64,000 nucleotides of DNA, taken from Thelonectria olida (lineage: Eukaryota > Ascomycota > Sordariomycetes > Hypocreales > Nectriaceae). Below are positions 36,401-49,792 of this stretch, one piece after another (the stretch's first letter is position 1; each line of letters starts with the position of its first letter). The DNA is taken from the NCBI GenBank assembly GCA_020736575.1, contig JAGPYM010000012.1:620001-684000 (forward strand), written 5' to 3'. The position numbers and the translations under genes were made by a program. The notes below the pieces were generated by a model, which was not told the origin of the DNA, did no database searches, and saw nothing but the letters and a program-made list of their open reading frames with translations.

Positions 36401-37180
36401 ATGACACAAACAATCGGCACCTCCCCCAACCTCCACCTCCCCCGGATCCTCTGCCTCCACGGCGGCGGCGTCAACGGGCAAGTCTTCGAGATCCAATGCC
36501 GCGTCATCATCACCCGCCTCAAGACCAACTTCCGCCTCGTCTTCATGGACGGGCCCTTCCTGTCCCCCGCCCACCCGGCCATCGTCCAGGTCTTTGGCGA
36601 GCTCGGCCCCTTCCACAGCTGGCTCCGCTGGACCCCCGAGCAGCAGCAGGAGCTTGACGCCGCCGCCGCCGCCGCCGAGATCCGCTACATGTGCCGGCGC
36701 GCCATGGATCTCGACGAAGGCACCGGCGAGTGGGTCGGCGTGCTGGGCTTCTCGCAGGGCGCCAAGATTGCGGCCAGTTTGCTGTGGACGCAGGAAAAGG
36801 TCACGCAGGAGCTCGGGGAGGACGAGGCGGCGACGAGCTTCAAGTTTGGCGTCATCATGGCGGGAAGGGCGCCGCTGGTGCAGCTCGATGGACGAGTAGA
36901 TATACCTCGACACGTCGTCGATGCCGCACGGCTGAGTTCCGACTTTGACGACTGGCCGGAGACGAATGTCGGGCCGCATGTCTTGAGCACTCCGACGCTG
37001 CATGTCCACGGCCTACGAGACCCGGGTCTGGACCAGCATCGAATCCTTTTCAACAACTACTGCAAGATCGGGACGGCGCAGTTGGTCGAGTGGGATGGGG
37101 ACCATCGGATTCCTATCAAGTCGAATGATGTCGAGCCTGTCGTGAGTAAGATTCTAGAGATGGCTGGGAAATGCGCATAG
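36401..37180 (+). CDS. FSH1-family serine hydrolase
   Basis: Alpha/beta-hydrolase of the FSH1 family (fungal family of serine hydrolases, related to human OVCA2); the natural ester or thioester substrate is unknown. Single exon, 259 aa, a normal family length. Oxyanion-hole/N-terminal motif: PRILCLHGGGVNGQVFEIQC. Nucleophile elbow: VGVLGFSQGAKIAASLLW with Ser118. Acid: HVHGLRDPGLD with Asp207. Base: EWDGDHRIPIK with His235. The open frame extends 72 codons upstream but only from a GTG, so the ATG at 36401 is the first in frame and is chosen. The coding sequence is strongly GC-rich with C/G third positions. It is the only + gene after FAF1; 136 bp separate its stop from that of the GH47 gene. 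Some FSH1 proteins release polyketides, but no PKS is present here. Confidence 0.88.
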   Translation: MTQTIGTSPNLHLPRILCLHGGGVNGQVFEIQCRVIITRLKTNFRLVFMDGPFLSPAHPAIVQVFGELGPFHSWLRWTPEQQQELDAAAAAAEIRYMCRRAMDLDEGTGEWVGVLGFSQGAKIAASLLWTQEKVTQELGEDEAATSFKFGVIMAGRAPLVQLDGRVDIPRHVVDAARLSSDFDDWPETNVGPHVLSTPTLHVHGLRDPGLDQHRILFNNYCKIGTAQLVEWDGDHRIPIKSNDVEPVVSKILEMAGKCA

Positions 37181-37316
37181 ATGAGCGGCTTTGTGTTTAA
37201 GAAACAGTATCAATTCGAGCGATATAGAACATAGAACTAGAGGTTTTTTTTTTTTTTTGAACGTTTTGCTCTTTATTATTCCCCATTTTGGAGGACCTAG
37301 CTAGCTCAGCCGTCTA
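37181..37316. other. Short convergent 3' spacer with T15 tract
   Basis: The FSH1-type and GH47 stop codons are only 136 bp apart on opposite strands, so their 3' UTRs probably overlap. A run of 15 T lies at 37244-37258. Confidence 0.75.
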
Positions 37317-39037
<1,721 letters not shown>

Positions 39038-40242
39038 GTCGGGAATTTTATACAAAACCAAGAAAAAGGAAAAGGAAGGGACAGATCTGACAAGTAGATA
39101 AGCAATTAAGCATCTCCCTTGGCAGCGGCAGCCTCAGCCGCTGGTGTCTCCCTTTTCGCCTGTAAGGGTTAGCGCGATGTGATTGAACCCGTCAACAGAC
39201 CAACCAAGTTGTAAGGCCAAAAAGATCAACCAATTCTCGCAACTCGTTGCGAGACTGCGTCGCACAACAGCTAATAAGGGCACGCGGGCTCGGCATGCGC
39301 TCGGCGCCCGATCCTCAGCTCCTTACATATGCATCCGCTTTTTAACTGCTGTTAAAAAACAACCCCCTTTCGCGAAGGTAGGTCTCTAACTAATTGCTGA
39401 CAATGCTTGCGGCGCCTCGATTACTGAAGTTGAGACACGATTCTCCACTAGTAACGGCAGTTTGTCTGACTAAACAATGACATGATGGAAAGGCGGCCGC
39501 CATGTTTGACGTGTTAGTCTTCTCAGACGCTGATCGACGTGGATTTTAACTATGCGGGAAAAGATGCATTGTTAAAGGGGGCTTTTCAGGACCCAGGACT
39601 GACGTCGTCATTGCCAGGGTGGACATTGAGATCGGATCAAGGTGACTTGGCTCCCTGCAGGGCCGCATGTTCAGCTCTTCGCAGGTCCATATATCTTACT
39701 TAGATATGAATAGGTAATGAGATACGAACATCGATTTATTCCATGTCTTGTGAAGAGGCGGAGCTAGTGCCGAGTTTCATGAGTGTCGTGCAACCGTCCC
39801 AACACTCCCAATGTCAGACGACCTCACATATAAAACGTTACTCCCAACTTCAAAGCCACTCACACAAAGACATTATTTATTTCACTCATTCAATTCCATT
39901 TCTATGCCCTAAATCATACCGAGCATGCCTTTTTGTTTGCACATTTGGCCCTCAAGAAGTAAAACTATGTGCTTCAAAATGTACAAGAATCGAAATATCC
40001 AACCCCCACATAGCCCATACGGGATATACCTATGGAAGGAGCTGGGCAAGGTAAAAGAAAACATTGTCCACCGCAAATCGCCCACGCTATACTCATCCGT
40101 TCGCGACATTTTCACCAGATCCATGCGCAAGATATCGCGGGACACAACTGCCGAGATGAAGTTGCCCAAAGGCTTCAGCACCCCCGTTTCCCTGAAATTC
40201 TAATGTTCAAGAAAAGAATAAGTCAACAAAATCGCGTCCAGT
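39038..40242. other. GH47 promoter / DUF1996 3' intergenic region
   Basis: A 1.2-kb spacer. Near its right end the + strand has a TATAAAA-like box (39829-39835) followed by a CA/CT-rich, leader-like stretch and a small open frame (next entry). Apart from that nothing is evident. Confidence 0.5.
39925..40203 (+). CDS. Doubtful small ORF, 92 codons, opposite the DUF1996 3' region
   Basis: Unrecognised protein. ATG at 39925, 92 aa, basic, beginning MPFCLHIWPSRSKTM. It lies ~90 bp downstream of ACATATAAAAC, and the intervening sequence resembles a fungal leader, but an earlier ATG at 39904 opens only two codons. The frame ends 40 bp before the DUF1996 stop codon on the other strand, so it may simply be antisense to that gene's 3' UTR. 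No domain, signal peptide or intron is seen. Probably not a conserved gene. Confidence 0.15.
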   Translation: MPFCLHIWPSRSKTMCFKMYKNRNIQPPHSPYGIYLWKELGKVKENIVHRKSPTLYSSVRDIFTRSMRKISRDTTAEMKLPKGFSTPVSLKF

Positions 40243-41870
40243 TTAGTGACGACCATGACTATGAGCATGGCGGCGGATGTGGTCCCTCTTGTAGACATTG
40301 GTCTGCTTTGGAGCCTCGGCCGTGACAGTGACGGTGTTCCAGACGGTGTGAACCCTCTGCCTGCACGTCGTGGGCTTAGAATCATGGGTGCTAAGACCAG
40401 TAGGTTTGGCAGCCTCAGTCTGGGAGCTGACGGCTTCGGCCTGAGAGCTCCCAGACACAGCGCCGGGAGGTTGAGAGTACACTGGCTTGGAGGACGACGA
40501 AACAGCCTCGGCAGTCTGAGTAGCCTGAGAAGGTATTTCAGTTGTGGGCTCCTCTTGAACAGAATATTGGCTAGAAGCAGCAGTGGACTGAGCAGCGCTG
40601 GAAACCTTGGAGGTGGCGGAAGTCTTCTCAGCGGCAGCAGACGATGAGTTCTCGCTACCGGAAGAGCTACTAGAGCCAGCACTGCCGTACTTAAAGCCGC
40701 TAAGAGGATTGTCGCCAGGAAGCTTGCTCAGAATGCCGTCAACCTCCTCATCAACACCAGATTCGATGTGGCACTCCTGAGTGTTCTTGCCGTAAAACAG
40801 ACCGGGGCAGTTGTCCATACCACCTGTACCGGCGTCGCAAGTATCAATGATGTGCTGAAGGAGTTCCTCGTCCCAACCAGCGATGAAGTCGGCGTGAGAG
40901 CTGTAGCCAGTCACATCGCCGTTAGACCAAACAAAAGGCTGATCTTCTTTACCCTCCTCCCAGCGGCCCTGGAACTTTTGAGTGTCCCAGTAGACTTCGT
41001 AGAAGAGATGAGGAACATGGATATAGCCATTGGGGCAGTCGAGCTTGCCTTTGTTATCCTCAGGCCAGGCCATGTTGTTCTTGTAGTCGGTGAGGCCAGC
41101 ATCAGGGTTGTAACAAGAGGGGAAGTGCACATCAGCGCGGAGTGGAGAGTATTTGCCGTCACAAGTTCGGTAGGGGAAACCTACACCCTCGCCCAAGTTG
41201 TTGGGGTCACCCACACCCTCCATAGTGCCATCAGAGTCGGTATTCCATGAGGGAGGGTCATAGATATTGTTCAGGCGGGGGCAGGTGAGCCTGGCAGGGT
41301 TGACAGGACCCTTTGAGGGATCAAGGTTGGCCTTGGAGCCTGTCTCGGGCATGGTACGAGACATGGCACTTCCTGAGACCATGTTCAGACCGACTGGGAA
41401 GGCCTTGATATCGTCATTGGTTGCCTCGAAACTACACAGCAAGTCAGTTCATAGAACACAAGTATTAAGCGAGGGCCAGCCGGGGTCGAGACAGGGCGAC
41501 AACTCAGATGGGATGCCGAAACTTACAAGTAGTAGGCATTGAAATAGTACATCTCGACAGACTCGAACTTTCCAGTCTTGGGGTCGTGGAAGTAGAGAGA
41601 AGGGAACCAATAGGCACTGTTGTCACCCTTGACGTTGGCGTTGCTGCACTTGGACTCGAGGAGGTCCTTTCCAGTGGCAGACTTGCTGAATCCACTACCA
41701 CCCATAACACTGTGAACATGGGTGAAGACCTTTCCAGGCGCGAGAATGGGATCGACGCGACCCTTAGTCAATTCCTTGCCGTTGAAGCGCAAGACGGCGA
41801 ACGTTCCTGTGTCCTTGGCGGCGGCGACTCCCGCAAGAGCGGCGATGGTGTTGGCAACGGTGAACTTCAT
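40243..41870 (-). CDS. Secreted DUF1996 protein with Ser/Thr-rich C-terminus
   Basis: Extracellular or cell-wall protein of the fungal DUF1996 family, function not established. Exons on -: 41870..41527 and 41431..40243, with a 95-nt intron; the product is 510 aa. MKFTVANTIAALAGVAAAKD is a signal peptide with likely cleavage near residue 18. The DUF1996 domain occupies ~35-290: VDPILAPGKVFTHVHSVMGG, YWFPSLYFHD, ARLTCPRLNNIYDPPSWN, VHFPSCYNPDAGLTDYKNNM, CPNGYIHVPHLFYEVYWDT and VTGYSSHADFIAGWDEELLQ, with the usual conserved His, Asp and Cys residues. After ~310 the chain is Ser/Thr/Ala/Glu-rich, likely O-glycosylated, and ends with HTVWNTVTVTAE and a His/Arg tail (RRHAHSHGRH) instead of a GPI signal. 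The joined start MKF is the first ATG. The coding-strand leader is CT-rich, suggesting strong expression. Confidence 0.9.
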
Positions 41871-42400
41871 GGTTTCGGGTTTTGGAGGGCGAGTTGAAGT
41901 ATCGAATTGAACGGAGAGTGGTTTGCGATTCCGAAAGGAGAAGGGGCGCAAAGAAGGCGATTTGCTGGTTCGACGGTCTCTAGGACGGCGACAACCAACG
42001 AGAATGAAGTTGGACTTGAAAGACCAGAATGAAGTGTAAAGAAGCTGACAGGTGATACCGGAGCACCTGAGAAGAACGAATGTGGCCCAACCAAATACCT
42101 CGCGGCAAGAAGTGAATCAGAGCTGAAGCCGAGCGCTGGTGGTTGGCGAACGAGAGAGGGATGAAGGAGAGGAACAAACAGGACGAGGGGCCTGGTGCGA
42201 AGAAAGAGAGCGAAGAATCGAAATAAAAGAGAGGACGTGCTCAGCAGGTTCTGTGGTGTACGAAGAGAGTGTGGAAGAAGAAAATAAGAGGGTGAAGGAA
42301 GAAAAGAGAATAAGAGGAGAGCGAGGTTGGACGAGGAAGGTGAAGGAGGGTCTTGTGAGAGCCTTCCATTGGGTTGGCGGTACGTACCTCAGGTTTGTGT
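41871..42400 (-). promoter_or_regulatory. CT-rich promoter/leader of the DUF1996 gene
   Basis: From about 42130 to 42350 the + strand is almost uninterrupted purine (GAGAGAGGGATGAAGGAGAG and similar), so the coding strand is a long polypyrimidine tract upstream of the start. Such tracts mark many strongly expressed fungal promoters. The exact transcription start is not visible. Confidence 0.5.
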
Positions 42401-45400
42401 AAGTTGGCTCAGGTCAGGTCCGGGAGGAGCCTCAGGCTGGGCTGCCTGAGTGGGCTAGCACAAGGCTCCAGGGCGGTTGGCAGATAACAAGCAACGCCCC
42501 AATGCATGGATCCATTATCTGGAACTGGGCCAGATAGCGCCTACAGGTAGCGGCCGACTTGTTGTAAGTGGTCCATGGCATTGGATTTCATGGGCCATGC
42601 AAGGCCATGAAGCGGCCATGGATGCAGTCAAGGGACAAGACCACTCAGGTCCGGGCGCACAGCAAATCGCTGCAAGCGAGGAGCAGTTGCAGTCACGGCC
42701 TCTCGTCGGAGACGGCAACGATGGATGTCGATGCTGGGCTGGCCTTGCGCCTCAGGGGTTGCGGTCCCCTCTTCCCTTCCATCTCTTCGTCCAGACCTTC
42801 TAGTAGACCGTACCCATGAGTGCGACCTTTCAGTAGTAACAGGCGGGTAGCATTGGATCACCTAGTCTTGTCGTTCACGCCACGCCTTCTCAGCTTGTGT
42901 TTCCCGCTTTGTGCAGGTATCATCATGTGTAGTGCTTCCCCCTCTCCCTCCTTTAGCAAACGCCGCCCAACATCGATTCACTAACACGGCCGGACCGGTG
43001 AAGGCTTGCAACCCCTGTGATTCCCCGTGGCTCTGGGCTTCTTCCCTCTTCGTTCACACTCGTACCTGCATCTGAACTTCCGCATTGACATGGCAGATTA
43101 GGCTTGTGACTCCAAGGTTGGGAGGGGCGCCTCCAAGACCGGGACCATGAAGATGGGATGATGGGATCCATGGGCGCCTCATCAATAGAACAGGGGTGTG
43201 ACGGAGCGCCGGAAGTGGAGGCTCGGCGGCTGACTGTTTTGTGCTCTGTTCTGCTGCGCTGGCGGGTGAGTCCTTTGCGACCGCTTACTTGGTGAGGTCT
43301 GCACTTGGCGGTGATGCGCTGGCTTTTGGTGTAACTTGACGATAAGCACACCGACATATGGAGAGAGAGACAGAGACGAAAGGTGAAGTGGGGGGTAGGT
43401 GAGGATGAAGAGAATTCGAGCTTGGTTACAATGGGTTTATTCACGTTCAATGCTTGTGACGGTTGCAACGGACACATCGCTGAAGCATGGTGCGAGGAAT
43501 CCCTTTCAGGCTTCCCTCATAAAGCCCATAAAGATCCATTCCCAATGCTGATGGGATTACATTGAAGGAGGAGGGGCACCTATCGCTGTTCCACAGCGTC
43601 GTCTCACAGAAGATGCCCGAACAAAAGAACAAGAAACACGGCGCGGTCAGTTTCCCCCACTGCAGATCATTTGGAGATTGCAGGGCTCACACGACGTTTC
43701 TTCAACCGCCGGCACGCATCCGAGAAGGATCTGAGCTGGGCAGACAGGGGGTTGGCGGGACTGGCGGTGGCGTCTGGTTCTTCCTCGTGGCTGATGGCTG
43801 GCAACGGCGACGGGACCAACGCTCGATGAGGAGGATCTATTGATTTCAACCAACTCCAATGTTAAAGATTTTTCATTGCCGCATTCCACTTTTGTTGAAA
43901 GAGAGAGTCATGACGTTGAAGTCAGGAGAAAGAGCACAAACAATCATGAAGAAAGACAGATGCTTGTTAGGCCTGCATGCGTTTCCCAGGCGTCGAAACG
44001 AGTCGGGCGTTTCAAACAAAGCAGCTCTTCCATTCGGGATACAACATGGACAATACTGCATGGCAGGCTGTTAATAAGACGGAGTTAAAGGTCTGTGGTG
44101 TTTCTGGCCCCTGTCGAAAGGAGCCTCCAGACTCGGGAGGGCGGAACGGAAGACAAAAAAAATAAGCTCAATCGTTGTTCCCAGAGGCTCGGGGTTCCGT
44201 CATCTGCATCTGCATCGGGTTTGGCCAGGGGTAAAGAAGAGGACCCTGAAAAGGATGCGCGCCAAGTGGCTGCATCTCCCAGGGGCACAGGTCCTGAAAC
44301 GCACTAGTTTGGAGAGATTGGCGGCCAGGGACAGTGCCGTCATGATTGGACGGTTTCTCATTGGACGAATCCCGAAGAAACGACAGAATTGAGTGAGGAT
44401 GAACTTGGGTTGTCGCTCACCATGGTTTGGTCAAACCTGCAGCCAGCACGGCTCCTTCCTCTTGTCGTTCCTGCGCTCGCTCCTTCATCTTCATTGCCTC
44501 CTTCCACCAGGACATTCTCAACGAGCTTACATAATCCACCAACTACCTAGGTAATTACTCACAAATTATCCTCTCTTCTTTCAACAAGATGAATAGCCTC
44601 GCTCGGAACAAAACAGTTCCACTGGTCCCGAGCCCACCATCATGAAGATGCCCAGATTCCTTGGCTGAACTTCTCAAACCCGACCTGCATCACATCAGCT
44701 GCCGCCAACATGTTCGCTACGCCCGCAACACCAACAGTTAGCCACGTTATCGCATGCTCCCTTACCATATTCGACAACTGTGCATGCTTGCCAACATGGC
44801 ATTGCATCAAACCATTTCCGCGTTTCTAGGACCTTTAGCATTGCAGTGGCATGTGGCAGTGCCTCGTTCGCTCAACACTCTGAGGCTGGACACGTTCCCT
44901 AGCTTCAAGCACGCTTGCTTTCAAAGTCCCCGATTTGACACTTTCTAGTCTTCTCCCAATTCGGCCCGGTCCTCAGCTCGTTACAGTCCGGCTCTTGAAG
45001 CCCCTGTCACCTGATTACGCCCTTGTCCGACTTTCCTCGTTGCCTCTCAGACTACAGTCAATGTGTGAATGCTAGCAACCACCTACGGAATTTCCAGTCT
45101 CCTTCTAGTTGACGGCTTCTGTTCAGCGCCGGATGACTCGGATGTCTTAATATTCTCGATACTATTGTCAGCAACCAACCGTTCCCGGCCCGAAGACGGG
45201 ATTGTCCAACTCCTTGGTTTCTATCATGATCTCGGTTCGCAATACATCCCCGTCTAGTCAATTCCATGAGATTGCAGGTTTCCTAGAAGAGAAAGCGATG
45301 GAGGAATTCGGCAACTTTGTAACTGACTTCAACGTCTTGCTCTTTTCTACAAGCACTGGGTGCAATAACAAACCGTTTCACCCCGTTACCTCAACCTCCA

Positions 45401-47390
45401 TGGTGCCAACCGTCGCTTCTCTCGGGGACAGGCACAAACTACTACCATGCAACTGAATCTTGCGATATGGTCCTATTACAAATCCATTATTGGGTAATTT
45501 TAGCCAGTCCGTCTGGGTGGACCATGTACGACGTGCGTTCTGTCACACAACCGTCATTTTACGAAATACGTATCTACACTTAGGACGGGATTTCACAGCG
45601 TCCAATTACGGTGAGGATTTACTCCTGAGTGGTTGATCACTGCATGCCTCGTCCAATATTTGGTTCGTGGCTGCACCTGACCGATCAGAGATCACGTACC
45701 TGCTCAAGCCCTCTTACCCCTGGGTAATGTCGCCCACGCACGAAGCCATCATCTCTTTGGAAGACGCAAAATCGGACGAGGCATGCCATGAGGTGAATGG
45801 CTCGATCGTCATAGTTCCAGAGTTCGGCCTGAGCATCGAGAGAAGTCTAGGAGCTACGCATGAGCTCCAGTTAATAGCTGTCAACGTTCCATCACCTAGA
45901 TCCGCGAGCAACTGGCTTGAAGGCAGTGTCTCCCAACACTGTAAGCCTCTTGGAACATGTTTCTTAGCTAGGTAGGTCATTGTTGCTCCGATACCTCCTT
46001 GTACTTGCGTTGATGCATTCTACAGCCATATCTTCAACCCGACCTCAAGAAAGCCCCCAGAGTAAAAGCGCACCTTTCTGGCGTTGGGCATTCTCGTCGC
46101 CGAACTTGTCGACAACGGACTACACTCTCCAAGTATGCATCACCGAGGCCCTGATTTTCCTCTCTTATCTCAGTCTAAATCACGTCTTCCAAGGCGGTGA
46201 CGAGTGAGTACCTTGGGCACTTTTGTTCTTGTCACATCAACTGCTTGCGCTTACCGCCAATCTTGACATGTCACGAGAAGGATTTTTTTTAGAGTCAAAG
46301 TATAAGCATCTCATTAAATGCATCCTGCCGCACACCGGACAAGTTGATGCCTTGTTTCTTTCGTACTTTCATTGATGCGATCATGCATGCGGTGTTCGTC
46401 GACGTATCTTCGAAGTTGGGGAATGACAGCCGTAAATGCAACATGGGTACTCAAGAGACATTATAGTCAAGACAAAAGGGGTACATTGCCAGAAGCAGAT
46501 CCTAGGTGTTGCATGCTGCCGTTGCTACTTGCATGCAACAGGTACTATCAGCATGTGAAATGTCAGGGTCAGATACAACAACGGTCTCCAGCCGTGACGA
46601 ACCGCGACACGACTGACATACCCTGCACCGGGACGACAAACAACAACCTCTGTCTTGCCGAGCAACCGAGTTATAAATGAATAATAGACCTAGAGGCCGA
46701 TGAGAAATAGAGGAACAGACATATTTTCCGAGAACAAGTCCAAACACATCAGCTCGGTTCAATCCTAGTAGCGTCACACACACGTTCATTTCTACTTGCC
46801 CCGTCGATGTCGATGTTTCTGCTAACCCTACCTGAGTAGTTGCCGCTTCGATACTTGCATATTCAGGTGGGTGGGTTGTTGCTGTTTCCTTCACCTGGAT
46901 CCAAGTGTGACGCGGATTGCCTAAACCGCAACCCATTCGACTTCAAGTTTCCAAACCTCTCCAGTACTTGGCCGAGTTCATCTAAACCACACAATAGGCA
47001 CACCACAGGTGTATATTGCTTTTGCGACATATCAAACGATCGGCAAGGCATCGCACCCCACGTCAGTCACCCTGCAGAGGTGCCTCCCGGCCCATCACAC
47101 TTGACTGAGAAAACAAGCTTAACAGTCCAGCCACCGATGTCTCTTTCGCAAAAGAGATAGCCGTTCGCCAAGTCATTATCGGCCGGCAAACCCTTCCCGC
47201 AAAACCGAAAACCGAAACCGGCGACGATCACCTCCCGTCCTAACCTTGTCCAAACCCTCGGCGAGATTCTAACGCACAGTACGTGTTCGGCCTCCATTGC
47301 CCCCTTCTCTCTGCGCAACAGCGTTGGAATGTAGCCGTGATGTATTCCATTCTCTGCAGACTCTGCAGTTTCCTGCTGTCTCGTGGCTCG

Positions 47391-47418
47391 CTCTCCCTCT
47401 CTCCCCCTCTCTCTCTCT
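47391..47418. repeat. CT-rich microsatellite
   Basis: Twenty-eight pyrimidines (CTCTCCCTCTCTCCCCCTCT then CTCTCTCTGC) in the intergenic desert. Confidence 0.8.
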
Positions 47419-47866
47419 GCTTCAGTGTAACACAAGCTCCCCATCATCCATCTCAACCCTAGGAATGTCCACGTTTCGAACCCCCCCCTTCGCGTAGTGT
47501 TCGACCTTGCCTCATGGCAGTATCACGTTAAAGCTCCGAATCGGGCGTAGACGAACGCCTCCCTCAGCGCACGCAGTGCAAGGGAGACAAGTCTTGGCCG
47601 TGTGGTGGGCGCAAAAGGTTGCCGGGCTATTCCCAGATACTTTCAGCCAACGAACTCATCACGTCACAAGGGCGGGAACGCAGACCTCGAACCAACCACC
47701 GTCATGTGGCCAGTGACCTCCGAGCATCTCCGAGAGGATTCATTGGCTCATTTCAAATGTATGTTTGGGCGAGAGAGACAAGTGGGTATTATGGCTTGCA
47801 TGAAATATTGGCTTTAGTTGCCGTCACATGGACCTCAATCTAGACGTGCAGGTTAGGTACTGTACA

Positions 47867-47880
47867 TATCCGTACGGATA
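47867..47880. repeat. Perfect 14-bp palindrome TATCCGTACGGATA
   Basis: It reads identically on both strands. It sits next to GTACTGTAC in non-coding DNA and shares CCGTA with the inverted repeat at 24949-24974. Confidence 0.7.
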
Positions 47881-49792
47881 CTCCAGACACGCCCTCGTCA
47901 GACAGGAGAAGAAAATACTTACCTGACTGTTCGTACAGGCTACCTACCTTATGTTGAGGAGCAACAAAGGGGAAACGTGATAACTACGTAGGACGGCTGA
48001 CGGATAATCAGCCATCCCTCCTCTCGCGGCTGGACGATGTGGTGATCCGTATCAAGTTGCGGGGAAAACAAGGGCCAACCAACACACTCCTCAGCTGCCC
48101 ATTGTTTGCTACCGACAACTGTCACTCGTCAAGATCGGCCAACAAGGCAAACAGGGAGAGTGCTCTTCCTGATCCTCACCGTTTAAGAGACCCCACAGTG
48201 TTGGTCTCACAGGTCATCTCTTTCTTAAACGGAGAGGGTTGGCTCACGTCATAGTCTCCAAGCCACCATTATTCCCTAAGCGCCCTGGTTGCCTATTGCG
48301 ATACGAACAGTCACTTCCGGGTCTTTTATCGCACGTACACACAACTCCACTCCATCTGTGGCTGGACGAAGCCGGTCCAAAGACGGCTTTGACAGCGTGG
48401 GGAGCCTGAGGAACCCGGCGCATGGCGGCCGGCAACTGTCTTTGTAGAGCATGGGCTTTTCGGTTTCCCATCAAGCTATGGGTAAATGGGGTTTCGCTAT
48501 TGTGTGGACGAAAAGTCCATAAGCAGCTATCTGGAATGCTCGCCAAACAGATTTGTCATGGAAGCGGGCCAGTTCGGTGCCATGTTGGGAAGAAGAGTCG
48601 AGAATAAGTTACCCTCAACTACCGCGGAGGTACCTCCGGATTCTCCTATTATTTGCTGTGCCGCACCAAGTAGTTTGTATGTGAGAAAAGTTGAACAAGG
48701 CGCGGTTGAGGCTGTTGAGAGCACAGGCTAGCCGACTCTCTGCAGGGAGTAATTGCTGTCTCGCCCTCCCTTTGTGGCTTCAAATAGACTGGTGGATGGT
48801 GAGACATGAGGTCTTGACTCCGAATGTTTCCTCCACCCTCTAAAGCAGTGAGAGCTCAGACTCAGCAGGGTGTCGTTGTAGCAACTCGAACATGTCCTCC
48901 TTGTTGTTTCCACGGGCCCTCCTCCCTTGAGCAAAACGGCAACAATAAGACATGACCGGGGATAGGCGTCGTCCTTCTGCCGTGGGAGTGCTCCGTACAG
49001 TTCCATGGGTGAATGCCAATAAGCGAGAGCCCTCCATATCAATTCTGACCACCATTTTCCCATCCTCCCGGTCCTGTCTGTGTTAAGACAGGCAGCGGAC
49101 GTCGAGCTTATCCTCAACTGAGCACTAGCCCTCGTCACTTGCATTCCAGAGCCTTGCAGCATGACGGCTGACAGACTCGGGATCCCGGCATCCCTGTCGT
49201 TACCTTGCATGTTGAGACAGAAGATGATGCTCAAAAACTGACTCTTCACATGCTAAGTCGACCCAACCGTCCTTCTTTGACCGGGATTTACACCGGCAGA
49301 GGCGACAGCAGATCTTCCATCGTCGATCCCTGCCGGCTTGCATCGAGGCTTGGGCTGAGATGCCAAGCCTCACATCGCTCAAACTTACAGCTCGTTTGGA
49401 TCGACACGTTTCCACCCCGAATGGGAAACGGTAACGTTGGCTGAATCTTTCCCGCGGAAATCTCGGCTCCGGTTCAGTCGTTGAGATGCATTCGTGATAT
49501 CTCCCCCATTCTTGCCATCCGCTCCGCTTTCAGTTGATGAACTTGAACCCGATAGGACCAAGTCTCAATCACAGAAACAAGGTTTTTCGCTGGGTGAAAA
49601 TGGCTGAAATCAAGTCCGGCGGATATACGGTGTGTGATGCATGTTCCTTGCCGACAAAAAGAAATAAAACAAGCATCATTATACACAAATCGTTACATGA
49701 TAATCGCCTGTGCCTATCCTTGCCGTGTATCCCTTATAAACTTCTGCCTGAAACCTATCCAACGCCATGTGACCCCATGCCCAGTGTAGTAG

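Larger units (their letters stand above)
42401..49792. other. Gene desert between the DUF1996 gene and the velvet gene
   Basis: About 7.4 kb without a supportable gene. All open frames are below ~180 codons, most below 110, on both strands and without domain motifs. No transposon protein, terminal repeat or tRNA is found. Features inside: a CT tract at 47391-47418, a perfect 14-bp palindrome at 47867-47880 and several short TACCTAGGTA-like palindromes (for example 44547-44556). This is the 3' flank of the VelC-like gene and the 5' flank of the DUF1996 gene. Confidence 0.55.

Noticed and set aside
36074..37009. 311-codon open frame on - opposite the FSH1-type gene
   Set aside because: It is the antisense of a GC-rich, third-position-biased gene. 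Its translation is low-complexity Gly/Ala/Arg/Glu with no domain.
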